The translations under genes were made by a program, and so were the position numbers. A stretch of DNA of 45,404 nucleotides from a bacterium (lineage in GTDB: Bacteria; Myxococcota_A; UBA9160; UBA6930): contig JAAETT010000062.1 in NCBI GenBank assembly GCA_024228115.1, positions 1 through 45,404 of the forward strand. Reading direction: 5' to 3'. Position 1 is the first letter of the stretch. Every line of letters starts with the position of its first letter. The notes under the pieces were generated by a model that worked only from the letters and a program-made list of their open reading frames with translations, had not been told where the DNA came from and did no database searches. Positions 32,527 through 41,656 of this stretch are shown in pieces.

Positions 32527-34050
32527 ATGACCTCGGAGCGCGTACCCCCCGCGAGCCAGGACTCGATCTCCGAGTTCGGCGCGCCGGCAAGCCCGGATTC
32601 CAAGCCCGGGTCGGGTTCTGCGACTCGTGAGGCGGGTATCGAGGCCGGTGGTCGGATCCTCCTGGTGGATGACGAGCCGCTCTTCGTACGTGCCATGGAT
32701 CGTATCTTGCGCCCCGAGCAGCATACCTTGATGGCCGCCTCCTGCTGGGCCGAGTTCGAGCCCCAGTTGGCCGATCCCACACTTGACCTGGTGCTCCTGG
32801 ATCTGGTGCTGGGGACGGTCGACGGAATCGCGGTACTCGAGCGGATCAAGGCCTTGCGGCCGGATCTGGAAGTCATCGTCCTGACAGGCCACGCCAGCGT
32901 AGAGAGCGCGGTGGGCTGCATGCGCCTCGGTGCCTTCGACTATCTCGAGAAGCCCGTGAGCGATATCCATCGGGTGCGAAATACGGTGCGTCGCGCCATC
33001 GAACGCCGGCGGCTGGTCCATCGCACCCGGATGCTCGAGCAGGAGTTGGCAGGGCGCGAGGGTGCGCCCGAGTTGATCGGCGGCGTGCCTTCGATGCGGG
33101 CGATCGTGCGGATGATCGAGAGTCTCCGCCACAACGAGTCCAACGTGCTCGTGCAAGGCGAGAGCGGGACCGGCAAGGAGATCGTTGCGCGCGCCATCCA
33201 CGCCGCGAGTCTGCGCAAGGATTGCACCTTCGTCCCGGTCGATTGCGGTGCGCTGCCGGAGACGATCATCGAGAGCGAGCTCTTCGGGCACGAGAAGGGC
33301 GCCTTTACCGGCGCCGTGGGTGCCCCGGGGCTCTTCCGGGTCGCAGACGGCGGGACGCTCTTCCTCGACGAGATCGGCGAGATCCAGCCGAGCGTGCAGG
33401 CCAAGCTGCTGCGCGCATTGCAGCAGAAGGAAGTCCGCCCCGTGGGCGCGACGCATGCCATGCCGGTGGACATCCGGGTCATCTGCGCGACCAATCGGGA
33501 TCTGTCCGAGATGGTCGCGGAAGGCAGCTTCCGCCAGGATCTCTACTACCGGTTGAACGTCGTTCGCATCGAGCTTCCGCCGCTTCGTGAGCGCAGCGAG
33601 GATGTGGCGCTACTTGCCCAACACCTCCTTCACAAGCATCGCCGGCCGGATTCCCCTGTGCGCGGCTTCACGCCGGAGGCGCTGGAGCGGCTGTGCGGGC
33701 AACGCTGGCCCGGCAACGTTCGCGAGCTGGAGAACGCCATCGAATCTGCCCTTGCCCTGGCCCAGGACGAGCGGCTCGGTGTCGCAGATTTCCGGGACGG
33801 CCATTCGCCGCTGCCGGTGCTGGCAATGAAACCCGCCGACGCGGCTGTGCCGCTTTCCCTCGAGGCCTACGAGCGTCTGGCTCTGGAGCGAGCGCTGGAG
33901 GAGAGCCGCGGCGATGCCAGCGAGGCTGCACGCAGGCTCGGCATTGGTCGCTCTACCTTGTACCGCAAGCTCTCCAAGCACGGGATCGAGGCGGGCCGAC
34001 GCGCGACCCATCCGACGGGACCGGTGGGTAGGCTCGAAGCCGTCCGGTAG
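32527..34050 (+). CDS. Sigma-54-dependent response regulator (NtrC family)
   Basis: This is a second bacterial enhancer-binding protein, 507 aa, complete. After a 40-residue Ser/Pro-rich lead the receiver begins (GRILLVDDEPLF; phosphoacceptor Asp92 in VLLDLVLG). The AAA+ domain has GESGTGKEIVARA, a canonical GAFTGA loop (GHEKGAFTGAVGA), GTLFLDEIGEI, and RLNVVRIELPPLRER. The C-terminal Fis-type helix-turn-helix is ASEAARRLGIGRSTLYRKL. ATG 32527 has GAGG 5-6 nt upstream. The histidine kinase gene follows closely on the same strand and is its likely partner. Confidence 0.92.
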   Translation: MTSERVPPASQDSISEFGAPASPDSKPGSGSATREAGIEAGGRILLVDDEPLFVRAMDRILRPEQHTLMAASCWAEFEPQLADPTLDLVLLDLVLGTVDGIAVLERIKALRPDLEVIVLTGHASVESAVGCMRLGAFDYLEKPVSDIHRVRNTVRRAIERRRLVHRTRMLEQELAGREGAPELIGGVPSMRAIVRMIESLRHNESNVLVQGESGTGKEIVARAIHAASLRKDCTFVPVDCGALPETIIESELFGHEKGAFTGAVGAPGLFRVADGGTLFLDEIGEIQPSVQAKLLRALQQKEVRPVGATHAMPVDIRVICATNRDLSEMVAEGSFRQDLYYRLNVVRIELPPLRERSEDVALLAQHLLHKHRRPDSPVRGFTPEALERLCGQRWPGNVRELENAIESALALAQDERLGVADFRDGHSPLPVLAMKPADAAVPLSLEAYERLALERALEESRGDASEAARRLGIGRSTLYRKLSKHGIEAGRRATHPTGPVGRLEAVR

Positions 34051-34133
34051 ACTTGCGCCGTCGCCCCCCGCGACACCTGATAGGCGAGAGGATCGAGCGT
34101 GATCGGCGGGCTCCATCGAAGCGGGTGCGGGCT

Positions 34134-35780
34134 GTGAACGCGGCTTCCGGTGTGGCGGTCCACGTGCTGATCGCGGAGCCCTTTCAGGAAGGCCCCACGG
34201 CGACGTCCACCGCGGATGCGCTTCGGCGGCTGGGCCCGGCGGTTCAGCTCGAATTGCATCATGAGGTTCGCGTCGCTGCCGCCGCCCTGCGGGCTCGGCA
34301 CGCGGATCTGGCTGTTCTCGATTGCCGCCTCGGCGACGATCTCTGGTCTCTCTTGCAACGCGCAGGAGAGGGTGCGACGCCGGCGATCGTGATCGGCGAG
34401 GCCAATGACGAGTCCTTCGCACTCCGGGCCTTTCGTGCTGGTGCCGCTGCTTGCGTGGCCCGCGGCCCTGCGCTCGGTGACGACCTTTCGATCGCTGCGC
34501 GCGAGCAGCTCCAATGGCTGCGCCGGATCAAGGCCAGCGTTCCGCCGGTCGAGAACGTGGAAAACGCTGGTAGTCTGGGGCGTTACAGCGGGCATGTGAT
34601 CGAAAACATGAATAGCGCGGTGCTGGTCCTCGATTGCCATGCGAGGGTCTCCTACGCCAATCCCACGGCTGAGAGGGTGCTCGGCGCGGGGTCCGGAGAA
34701 CTCACCGGGCGGGACATCCGCGATTGGTTCCCGGGCGCCGGTCCGGGCGACGTGCTGCCACTTCTGACGCTCGAAGAAGGTACGCGCTTTCGCGGCGTCG
34801 AGACGGTTCTGACGAGGGCCGACGGAACCTTGATCCCCACCGGGATCTCCTGCGCACCACTCGTCGATGCGAGCGGTGTCCGCGAGGGTGCCGTCGCGAT
34901 CTTCCAGGACCTGACCGAGATCAAGCAGCTCCAGCGCCAGGTTCTACAGACGGAAAAGATGGCCTCGATCGGCCAGTTGGCAGCGGGCGTGGCCCACGAG
35001 ATCAACAACCCGATGGGCTTCATCCACGCGAACCTCTCCCAGCTCACCGAGTACCTCGATGACTTGCAGAAGGTCTGGGCCCACGTGGAGGGTCTGCGCG
35101 CTGCGGCCGGACGCGAAAGGCTCGATGGCCAGGAGGTTCGGGATGCGGCCAGCGCGTTGGACGGCACCATCCAGGCCGTCGACGCGAACTTCCTGATGCA
35201 GGATTTCGGCACGGCGATTCGGGAATCGCTGGAGGGGTCCGAACGGATCCGCGCGATCGTCACCGACCTGCGGGCCTTCTCCCACCAGGACACTGCCGAG
35301 CGGGCGCTGTGTGACGTGAACCGGGCATTGGATTCTACGGCCCACATCGTGTGGACCATGATGAAGCACTCGGTCGTCCTGACGAAGCAGTACGCCGAGC
35401 TCGCGCCCGTGGTCTGCTTCCCGATGCAGCTGAAGCAGGTGTTCATGAACCTGCTGGTGAATGCCTGCCAGGCCATCGAGGAACGGGCGGCCCAGGAAGA
35501 GCTGCGCGGAGAGATCCGACTGCAGACGGAGCTGCAAGGCGATGAGGTCCTGATCAGCGTATCGGACAATGGCGCGGGGATGCCGAAGGCCACCCTGGAC
35601 CGGATCTTCGATCCGTTCTTCACCACCAAGGAAGTGGGTGTCGGTACCGGCCTTGGCCTCTCGACCTCTTTCAATCTGATCCGGAACCACGGCGGTATGC
35701 TGCGGGTCGAGAGCGAGCTGGGCCGCGGTACGAGCTTCGAGGTTCGGCTGCCGCTGGGCGATCCGGATGAGTTGCTGTGA
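34134..35780 (+). CDS. Hybrid-like sensor histidine kinase (pseudo-receiver, PAS, HisKA, HATPase)
   Basis: It is a cytoplasmic histidine kinase of about 548 aa without membrane segments. The N-terminus looks like a receiver (VHVLIAEPF, LAVLDCRLGDDL, AIVIGEA) but is degenerate. A PAS domain follows (about 160-275: IENMNSAVLVLDCHARVSYANPTAERVLG), then the H-box VAHEINNPMGF with phospho-acceptor His288, and an ATPase with VFMNLLVNACQAIEE (N box), DNGAGM (G1), FDPFFTTKEVGVGTGLGLS (F and G2 boxes). The kinase class is that of NtrB/AtoS-like partners of sigma-54 regulators. The start is uncertain: GTG 34134 fits the composition, and the frame is open to 34053. The stop overlaps the GTG of the next receiver gene (GTGA). 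Confidence 0.9.
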   Translation: MNAASGVAVHVLIAEPFQEGPTATSTADALRRLGPAVQLELHHEVRVAAAALRARHADLAVLDCRLGDDLWSLLQRAGEGATPAIVIGEANDESFALRAFRAGAAACVARGPALGDDLSIAAREQLQWLRRIKASVPPVENVENAGSLGRYSGHVIENMNSAVLVLDCHARVSYANPTAERVLGAGSGELTGRDIRDWFPGAGPGDVLPLLTLEEGTRFRGVETVLTRADGTLIPTGISCAPLVDASGVREGAVAIFQDLTEIKQLQRQVLQTEKMASIGQLAAGVAHEINNPMGFIHANLSQLTEYLDDLQKVWAHVEGLRAAAGRERLDGQEVRDAASALDGTIQAVDANFLMQDFGTAIRESLEGSERIRAIVTDLRAFSHQDTAERALCDVNRALDSTAHIVWTMMKHSVVLTKQYAELAPVVCFPMQLKQVFMNLLVNACQAIEERAAQEELRGEIRLQTELQGDEVLISVSDNGAGMPKATLDRIFDPFFTTKEVGVGTGLGLSTSFNLIRNHGGMLRVESELGRGTSFEVRLPLGDPDELL

Positions 35781-36148
35781 GCGAGCCGCTCCCGGTCGTC
35801 CTGCTCGTGGATGACGAGAAGCACATCCTCTCCGCACTCAGCCGCTCGCTGCGTCGCGAGGGCTACGAAATCCTGACCGCAGGCGGCGCCGACGAAGCGC
35901 TTCGGCTGCTTGGCGAACGACAGGTCGACCTGATCGTCTCGGACCAGAAGATGCCGGGTACTCACGGCATCGCATTCCTCAGCGAGGTCGAGCGCGGCGG
36001 AAGCCGTGTGCCACGGGTTCTTCTGACCGGCTGGCCCGAAGAGATCCCCCAGGCCGAGATCGACCGCGCCGGGATCACAGCCCTGCTTCCCAAGCCGTGG
36101 GACGATGCAGAGCTGAAATCGACCCTTCGATCCTGCTTGGCGCGCTAG
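35777..36148 (+). CDS. Single-domain response regulator
   Basis: It is a stand-alone receiver domain, 123 aa. It has the acidic pair in LLVDDEKHIL, phosphoacceptor Asp56 in LIVSDQKMPG, VLLTGW (Thr/Ser switch) and the lysine in LPKPW. This form (SDQKMPG and PKPWDD) is that of RpfG/HDOD-linked receivers, but no output domain is present. It starts with a GTG overlapping the kinase stop, so it is translated with the kinase and may be a phosphate sink or an adaptor. Confidence 0.93.
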   Translation: MSEPLPVVLLVDDEKHILSALSRSLRREGYEILTAGGADEALRLLGERQVDLIVSDQKMPGTHGIAFLSEVERGGSRVPRVLLTGWPEEIPQAEIDRAGITALLPKPWDDAELKSTLRSCLAR

Positions 36149-36172
36149 GGCGGCGGCCGAGCGTCGGGCTGC

Positions 36173-37408
36173 TCAGGTACCCTTGGGAAGTCGGCTCAGG
36201 TATTCAAGATCGGTCTTCTGGGAAGCCTTCCCGCCGACCAACAGGACCCGGAAGCGACGGCTCTGGCCCTTGGTCGTGTAGAGGCGGCCCTTGCCCGCGA
36301 AGCCCATCTCGAAGACGTTGAGATGAACGGGTAGACCCCCGACCTTGCGCCTCACGCCCGCGTTCTCCGGATCGTCACACAGCTTCTTCAACGCTTCTTC
36401 TGCCCGAAGCTTCTGGCTCTCGTCTCCCAGGGCGAGAATGCCCTCGATGGCGTGATCGTCGACTTCGAGTTCCTTGTAGAGGGTGCGCAGGCGGCGGGTC
36501 ATCAGCTCGGAATCCTTGCTGGCGCCCTTGCCCGTGCGTTTGACCTGCTTCTGCAGGCGGCGGATCTCGTCGTCTTTGGACTCGAGATCTCCGGTCGCTT
36601 CTTCGAGCAGCTCCTCCAGCGCGCGACGTTCCTCATTCAGTTCCGAACTGCCGGCGGCTGCCGCCCGAAGCGATGCCTCCCGGTCTTCGACCTCGGCCAG
36701 GCGGGCGCGCAGGCGGGTCCGCTCGTCTTGGAGCGTTTCGATTTCCTCGAAATAGATCTCTTTCTCCGGCTCCACCTCGGCAAGCCGGCCTCGAACCTGG
36801 CCGAGTTCCAGGGCGATGGATCGGGCGCGCTCCGCCATGGAAGCTCGTTCATCCATGACGCCTCGAAGGGCTTGTTCTTCGAGCCGGGTCAGGCGTCGGG
36901 TGTAACCGATCAGGCTCGTCAACAGGAGCGCCGCGTACGCGACGAGGATGCCGTTGGCGGCAAGGGCGTTGTGGGGAACGCTCACCTCGACATCGACGAT
37001 GGCCGGCAACAGTTCCGCGCCGTTCGAATCGGAGGGCGCCACGGGCGGGGCGTAGCTTCCCGCAAACAAGAGGGTGGTGCCGTCCGCTCCAAGCACGATC
37101 GGGCGTACCCGGATGCGCCCGACACGGATCCAGGCGGAACTCGCGAGAAGCGCGTCGAGGCGGTCTCGGACCTGGCCCGCGACCGGCCCGTCATCGGGGT
37201 CTACGTGGGTGGCGGCCTCGACTTGGGAATTGAAGTGGGCGGTCATCACCGCCTCGAAGGCCTCCACGGAGAAGACGTAGGCAATCAGGAACAGGAAGAT
37301 CGCGAGGTAGGTGAAACGGAAGCCGGCGAGCCGTTCCAGGGGGCCCTGGCGGTCCTCGTCCGAATCCCCGGGGGCTTCCCGCTCCGGCGTGTGTACGGCG
37401 GTATCCAT
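36173..37408 (-). CDS. Membrane-anchored coiled-coil protein of unknown function
   Basis: I do not recognise the family. The 411-residue protein has a transmembrane helix near residues 35-55 (YLAIFLFLIAYVFSV), an extracytoplasmic part of about 100 residues, a second helix (ALAANGILVAYAALLLTSLIGY), then a long coiled coil (about 180-310, with RTRLRARLAEVEDREASL and EEATGDLESKDDEIRRLQKQV). The last 95 residues form a compact basic domain (PVHLNVFEMGFAGKGRLYTTKG, RFRVLLVGGKAS), which recalls a RelE/ParE-like fold only loosely. ATG 37408 was chosen; the frame upstream of it is implausible. It converges with the receiver gene and is divergent from a methyltransferase gene. The topology suggests a membrane sensor or scaffold. 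Confidence 0.75.
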   Translation of the reverse strand: MDTAVHTPEREAPGDSDEDRQGPLERLAGFRFTYLAIFLFLIAYVFSVEAFEAVMTAHFNSQVEAATHVDPDDGPVAGQVRDRLDALLASSAWIRVGRIRVRPIVLGADGTTLLFAGSYAPPVAPSDSNGAELLPAIVDVEVSVPHNALAANGILVAYAALLLTSLIGYTRRLTRLEEQALRGVMDERASMAERARSIALELGQVRGRLAEVEPEKEIYFEEIETLQDERTRLRARLAEVEDREASLRAAAAGSSELNEERRALEELLEEATGDLESKDDEIRRLQKQVKRTGKGASKDSELMTRRLRTLYKELEVDDHAIEGILALGDESQKLRAEEALKKLCDDPENAGVRRKVGGLPVHLNVFEMGFAGKGRLYTTKGQSRRFRVLLVGGKASQKTDLEYLSRLPKGT

Positions 37409-37508
37409 GGCTGCAATCAAGGTACGGCTTGCTCCGAGGAATCCCCAATAAGCGAATGACCAGGTAGAGACACCGCACCTGGCTCGAAGGTTGCTACGGT
37501 GCGCCGCC

Positions 37509-38315
37509 ATGCGTTTGGTGGATCTAGACCGGGATATGAGCGATGTCATTCCGACCGGGACGACGCGGGATAGTGAGTTCGTCTTCGATCGAATGACCCG
37601 CGCGACACTGGCGGCAACGCTTCCCGGACCGGGCCGGCGGATCCTGGATGTGGCCAGCGGTTTCGGTCAGGACGCGATCGAGCTGCAGGCGCAAGGTGCA
37701 TGGGTCGTCGGGGCGGAGCCGTCCGAGCGGATGATGGCCTGGACACGGATGAAGAGCGGGGAGGCCACCGGTGCGGTCCCGGCCTGGGTCCAAGCCTGGG
37801 GGGACGTCCTTCCCTTCGCCGATGACAGCTTCGATTCCGCGTTCTGCAAGGGAGCGCTCGATCACTTCGATCAGCCGGATACCGCGATCGCGGAAATGGC
37901 CCGGGTCACGCGGCCCGGCGGCCGGGTCGTGCTGACGATTGCCAACTACGATTCATTCACGTGTCGCGCCTCGCGCACGGCCGATGACCTGGCAGAGCTA
38001 GGCCTGAACCGCCCGATGCGCCGGGGGCGAAGGCACTACGACGTTCCGAACGATCATTTCACACGCTACGACCTGGCGCTCATGCGCGAGCAGCTCAGCG
38101 CCCACGTGGAGATCGACCACGTCGAGGGTCTCTCGCTCGCGTGGGGCCTGCCGACCTGGACGAGAACCGTGGGGCATCTGCCCGAATCCGTGGCCGATAC
38201 GGCTCTGCACACCCTCGACTGGATCGCCGGCCGCGTCCCGTCCCTTGCCGATGTCCTGGTCCTGGCCGGAAGCCCGCGAAACAAGTCAACAAGCGGGGAC
38301 GGGGTTTACAATTGA
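37509..38315 (+). CDS. Class I SAM-dependent methyltransferase (Methyltransf_11 type)
   Basis: The SAM-binding motif I is RILDVASGFGQDAIEL, followed by VVGAEPSERMM, the strand DVLPFADDSFDSAFCKGALDHF (motif post I/II) and VTRPGGRVVLTIANYD. This is the UbiE/Methyltransf_11 layout; the substrate is unknown. Length 268 aa from ATG 37509; a further ATG at 37536 is possible. The last ten residues (KSTSGDGVYN) are encoded by the left arm of hairpin element 2, so the insertion of that element seems to have replaced or extended the original C-terminus. Confidence 0.85.
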   Translation: MRLVDLDRDMSDVIPTGTTRDSEFVFDRMTRATLAATLPGPGRRILDVASGFGQDAIELQAQGAWVVGAEPSERMMAWTRMKSGEATGAVPAWVQAWGDVLPFADDSFDSAFCKGALDHFDQPDTAIAEMARVTRPGGRVVLTIANYDSFTCRASRTADDLAELGLNRPMRRGRRHYDVPNDHFTRYDLALMREQLSAHVEIDHVEGLSLAWGLPTWTRTVGHLPESVADTALHTLDWIAGRVPSLADVLVLAGSPRNKSTSGDGVYN

Positions 38316-38380
38316 CTTCTTGAGAGAGGGCTCTGCCCCCTCTCAAGAAGTCAATTGTAAACCCCGTCCCCGCTTGTTGA
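38286..38380. repeat. Long hairpin element 2 (41-bp perfect arms) between convergent genes
   Basis: Arm 38286-38326 pairs perfectly with 38340-38380; the centre adds a short inner stem (GGGC/GCCC). Near the outer end it reads AGCGGGGACG, as does the element at 6796-6886, while the inner sequence differs. The 3' ends of both the methyltransferase and the glycosyltransferase genes lie inside the arms, so both reading frames end with element-encoded residues. It probably acts as a bidirectional terminator. Confidence 0.87.
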
Positions 38381-39620
38381 GTTGTTGGTAGACGTCGAGG
38401 GTTCGTTCGGCGATGCGGGGCCAGGCGTAGGCGGATTCGACGCGCGGGCGTGCGCGGGCGCCGAGGCGGTGGCGTTCTTCGGGTCGTGCGAGCAGGTCGG
38501 AGATGGCTTTCGCCAGCGCTTCGGGATCGTCGGGTGGGACGGTGACGCCGCCACCGGCGACCTGGACGACCTCGGCCAGGGCTCCTGCATCGGTGGTGAC
38601 GACAGGGGTGCCGCAGGCCATCGCCTCGACGGCCGGTAGGCCGAATCCTTCGTAGCGGGAGGGGACCACGACGAGTGCGGCCCGGCGGTAGAGGTGGATC
38701 AGCTCCTCGGTCGGTACGCGTCCCGCCAGGTGCAGCTGGTCTCCGCAGCCGATCTCCCGTGCCCAGGCGCTGGCCTCGCTCTGGGCGGAGTCGACGAGGG
38801 TGAGCGTCACGTCCTTGCCGAGGAGCGCCAGGGCCCGGATCAGGCTGCGGATGCCTTTGTTGGGGTCCGACGCTCGGCCGATGCAGACGATCTCGGTGTT
38901 CGAGCGTTCAAGCGTAGGGTCGGGCGAGAAGAGGTCCGTGTCGAGGCCGTTGCCGAGCATGCTGATGCGCTCCGGGCGCACTCCGAAATCCCGCTGGATC
39001 TGGACGGCACTCGCATGGGAAGAGGTGAGCACGCGCTCGAGGCGGCGGGCGACGAAGGCTTGCATCCCGATCGGATAGAACTGCATCGTTCCGATCGCGT
39101 CGCGAAGGGTTTCGTCGCGCACGAAGGAGGCACGCCGATCGACCGTCAGGGGATGATGCACGGTGGTGACGACGGGCAGGCCGAGAGCCTGCATTCCGAG
39201 CAGGCCATAGCCCAGGCATTGGACGTCGTGGATGACGTCGTAGCGGGCCCCGGCGCGGATCCTGCCTGCCAGGGCCCGGAAGGCACGCAGGCTGAAAGCG
39301 AACGGCTCGGGCAGGAACCCGATGCGGCTCGCCGCCAACTCGTAGAAGTGGAGAGGGCGAAAGATGCGCAGAGGGTTCGGCCGCGGCAGGAACTCCGCCC
39401 AGTCCTTCATGAACCAGCGTGCCCAGAACATCTCGTTCTCGATCTCGGTCACGTTGTCGGCAAAGGGCATCGCGTCGGGGTAGGGCGGCCCGACGATCAC
39501 GTCGACCTCGTGGCCGAGGCGGGTGAGTTCCCGTGCAAGGAACCAGAGATAGATGCCCTGGCCGCCGCACTGCATGTTGCCTCGGTAGGCGACGAATCCG
39601 ATCCGCAGGGGGCGAGGCAT
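38343..39620 (-). CDS. GT4-family glycosyltransferase
   Basis: This is a retaining GT-B glycosyltransferase of family 4, 425 aa. The N-terminal domain begins RIGFVAYRGNMQCGGQGIY with the donor/acceptor-loop glycines. The C-terminal domain has GRASDPNKGI and PSRYEGFGLPAVEAMACGTPVV, the EX7E motif. Its ATG overlaps the stop of the methyltransferase gene (TGATG). The paralogue at 40361-41656 shares the RGNM-CGGQGIY opening, so the two arose by duplication. The last residues (NKRGRGLQLTS) come from hairpin element 2. It probably adds sugars to a lipid-linked or surface glycan; the acceptor is unknown. Confidence 0.92.
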   Translation of the reverse strand: MPRPLRIGFVAYRGNMQCGGQGIYLWFLARELTRLGHEVDVIVGPPYPDAMPFADNVTEIENEMFWARWFMKDWAEFLPRPNPLRIFRPLHFYELAASRIGFLPEPFAFSLRAFRALAGRIRAGARYDVIHDVQCLGYGLLGMQALGLPVVTTVHHPLTVDRRASFVRDETLRDAIGTMQFYPIGMQAFVARRLERVLTSSHASAVQIQRDFGVRPERISMLGNGLDTDLFSPDPTLERSNTEIVCIGRASDPNKGIRSLIRALALLGKDVTLTLVDSAQSEASAWAREIGCGDQLHLAGRVPTEELIHLYRRAALVVVPSRYEGFGLPAVEAMACGTPVVTTDAGALAEVVQVAGGGVTVPPDDPEALAKAISDLLARPEERHRLGARARPRVESAYAWPRIAERTLDVYQQLNKRGRGLQLTS

Positions 39621-40357
39621 CAAGCCGCCGCGCGCACGTCTTCCTCGGGGTTGCTCGCGGGCTTGCTCGCGTAGAGGATGACGCTCTTCGGGCAGATGTA
39701 GTTCAGGATCTTCTTCTCGATCCAATCCATCAGCGGTGAACCCGTGGCACGCACGAGGTAGAGGCGGTAGGCGCGCACCATCGCGCTCTCGTCGGCGCGG
39801 GGCAGGCTCATGATCGAGCGCAGCACCCAATAGGGCGTATGCAACCCGTGGGCGAATCCGGCGCCCTCGGTCGCAAGGCCGGCCTTGGCCAGGGCCTGTG
39901 CCAGTTGGCGGGGCTTGAAGATGCGGATATGCCCACCGGGGCTCTCGAAATAATCGTCGCCCAGGCGCAGATAGAGATGCTCGCTGGTGGCGGTAGGAAT
40001 CGTCACGGCGATGCGGCCACCGGGCTTGGTCACCCGGGAGAGTTCGCGGACGGCGGCGCCGTAGTCGTGTACGTGCTCCATCACCTCCGAGCAGATCACA
40101 CGGTCGAAGGTCGCATCCGCGAAGGGCAGGGCGAAGGTGTTGCCCTGTAGCATGCCGCCCGCGGTCTCCAACTCGTCTGCCCTTCGGCGGACGGCCCGGT
40201 GCGCCAGGCGCATGCTGTCGAGGTCCAGATCGAGACCGACCACCCGAGCGCCGCGCTCCAATGCACCAAAGCAGTGGCGCCCCTCGCCGCAGCCGGCGTC
40301 CAGCAGCAGCTGGCCGGGTCGGATGTCGAGCCGGTCGAGATCCACGGTGAGGAGCAT
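39620..40357 (-). CDS. Class I SAM-dependent methyltransferase in the glycan cluster
   Basis: Motif I is LLLDAGCGEGRHCFGAL, motif post I is VVGLDLDLDSM, then FDRVICSEVMEHVHDY and VTKPGGRIAVTIP, the Methyltransf_11/UbiE form. 245 aa. A C-terminal region with WIEKKILNYICPKSV is seen. It lies between two GT4 genes with overlaps or a 3-nt gap, so it probably methylates the glycan or the lipid carrier intermediate made by them, by inference. The start ATG at 40357 is 3 nt after the stop of the upstream glycosyltransferase gene. Confidence 0.88.
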   Translation of the reverse strand: MLLTVDLDRLDIRPGQLLLDAGCGEGRHCFGALERGARVVGLDLDLDSMRLAHRAVRRRADELETAGGMLQGNTFALPFADATFDRVICSEVMEHVHDYGAAVRELSRVTKPGGRIAVTIPTATSEHLYLRLGDDYFESPGGHIRIFKPRQLAQALAKAGLATEGAGFAHGLHTPYWVLRSIMSLPRADESAMVRAYRLYLVRATGSPLMDWIEKKILNYICPKSVILYASKPASNPEEDVRAAA

Positions 40358-40360
40358 GGG

Positions 40361-41656
40361 TCAGGCTGCTCGGGATCGAGTCGGCGAAGCCAGCAGGACG
40401 TCTTCGAACACGTCGGTCAGGCGTGCTGCCGCGTCCGACCACGAGAAGACGTTGAGGATGCGCTCCCGGGCGGCGCGGCCCATTTCCGCAGCGCGTTCCG
40501 GCTCCGCCAGGATTTCGGAGATGGCGTTGGCCAGGGCTCGGGGATCGCGCGGCGGAACGAGTCGTCCAGCGTGGCCGTCGGTCCCCACGACCTCGGGCAG
40601 TGCACCGGCGGCATTGGCGATCACCGGCAGACCACAAGCCATCGCCTCGCTGGCGGGGAAGCCAAAGCCTTCGAAAAAGGAAGGCACGATGGCGATCCTG
40701 CCCGTGGAGTATTCGCGCACCAGATCCGGCAGCTCGAGAAAATGCTCGTTCACCGTGACGCGCTGCTCGAGACCAAACCGCTTGACGAGCGCGGGGACGA
40801 GTCCGTGATCTGGAATGCGTCCGTCGACGATCTTGAGGGTGACATCGGGCAACAATGAGAGCGCTTCGAGGAGCGTTCCGATGCCCTTCTTTCGATCCTC
40901 GGTGCGGCCGACGAAGATGAGATCGGTCTGTTTCGGGATTTCGGGGAAGGGACGGAAGACCTCGGCGTCGGTGCCGTTGTAGACGACCGCGATGTCCTTC
41001 TCCGGGATTCCGAAGCAGCGCTCGATCTCTGCTCGTGAGGCCTCACTGACGGTGACGATCTTGTCGAGCCGCGGCGCGACCTGCTGCTGCATGAACAGCG
41101 GGAAGTAGAGCGTGCGCCGCACCTTCTTGATCAAGCGCGGATCGACGGCGAAATCCGCTTCCCGGTCGATGTGCAGGGGATGGTGGATCACCGAGACCAC
41201 GGGCACGCCGAGAGCCCGGATACCGAGCAGGCCCCAGGAGAGGCTTTGGTTGTCGAAGACGATGTCGAAGCGATGCTTCTCGTGCAGCTCCTTCCAGCGC
41301 AGGAAGAGCCGCAGGCCGAACGATTGCATCTCCGGGAAGACGCCCATGCGGGAGACTCCGAGTTCCCACAGGTTCACCGGAGAGAGCAGCGCCCGCGCAT
41401 CCCTCTGCCGCGCCCATTCCTTGAGGGGCAGGCCAAACACGTTCTCGTTCGGAATCACGTGAAGGGGAATGTCATCCGGCAGATCGGGCAGCGGCGGCCC
41501 CGCGATCACATGGACCTCGTGGCCGGCCTTCTTCCACTCGCGCGCGAGGTACGCGGTGTAGATGCCCTGCCCACCGCAGTACATGTTGCCCCGGTAGGTG
41601 AGAAGCGCGATCCGCACGGGCCTATCCGCCGTCCGTTTCGTCGCCGCTTGCCCCAC
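40361..41656 (-). CDS. GT4-family glycosyltransferase (paralogue)
   Basis: It is a GT-B family 4 enzyme of up to 431 aa. It has RIALLTYRGNMYCGGQGIYTAYLARE at the start, VVYNGTDAEVFRP, FVGRTEDRKKGIG and PSFFEGFGFPASEAMACGLPVI (EX7E). The open frame starts at GTG 41656, overlapping the membrane protein gene by 35 nt; GTG 41617 would give MRIALLTYRGN, close to the paralogue's start, and is equally possible. The genes run membrane protein, this GT, methyltransferase, second GT, all minus strand and tightly packed, so they form an operon. Confidence 0.92.
   Translation of the reverse strand: MGQAATKRTADRPVRIALLTYRGNMYCGGQGIYTAYLAREWKKAGHEVHVIAGPPLPDLPDDIPLHVIPNENVFGLPLKEWARQRDARALLSPVNLWELGVSRMGVFPEMQSFGLRLFLRWKELHEKHRFDIVFDNQSLSWGLLGIRALGVPVVSVIHHPLHIDREADFAVDPRLIKKVRRTLYFPLFMQQQVAPRLDKIVTVSEASRAEIERCFGIPEKDIAVVYNGTDAEVFRPFPEIPKQTDLIFVGRTEDRKKGIGTLLEALSLLPDVTLKIVDGRIPDHGLVPALVKRFGLEQRVTVNEHFLELPDLVREYSTGRIAIVPSFFEGFGFPASEAMACGLPVIANAAGALPEVVGTDGHAGRLVPPRDPRALANAISEILAEPERAAEMGRAARERILNVFSWSDAAARLTDVFEDVLLASPTRSRAA

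Noticed and set aside
34652-35965. 437-codon minus-strand ORF in the histidine kinase gene
   Set aside because: It is antisense to clear HisKA and HATPase motifs and is rich in Ser/Arg/Thr without structure.
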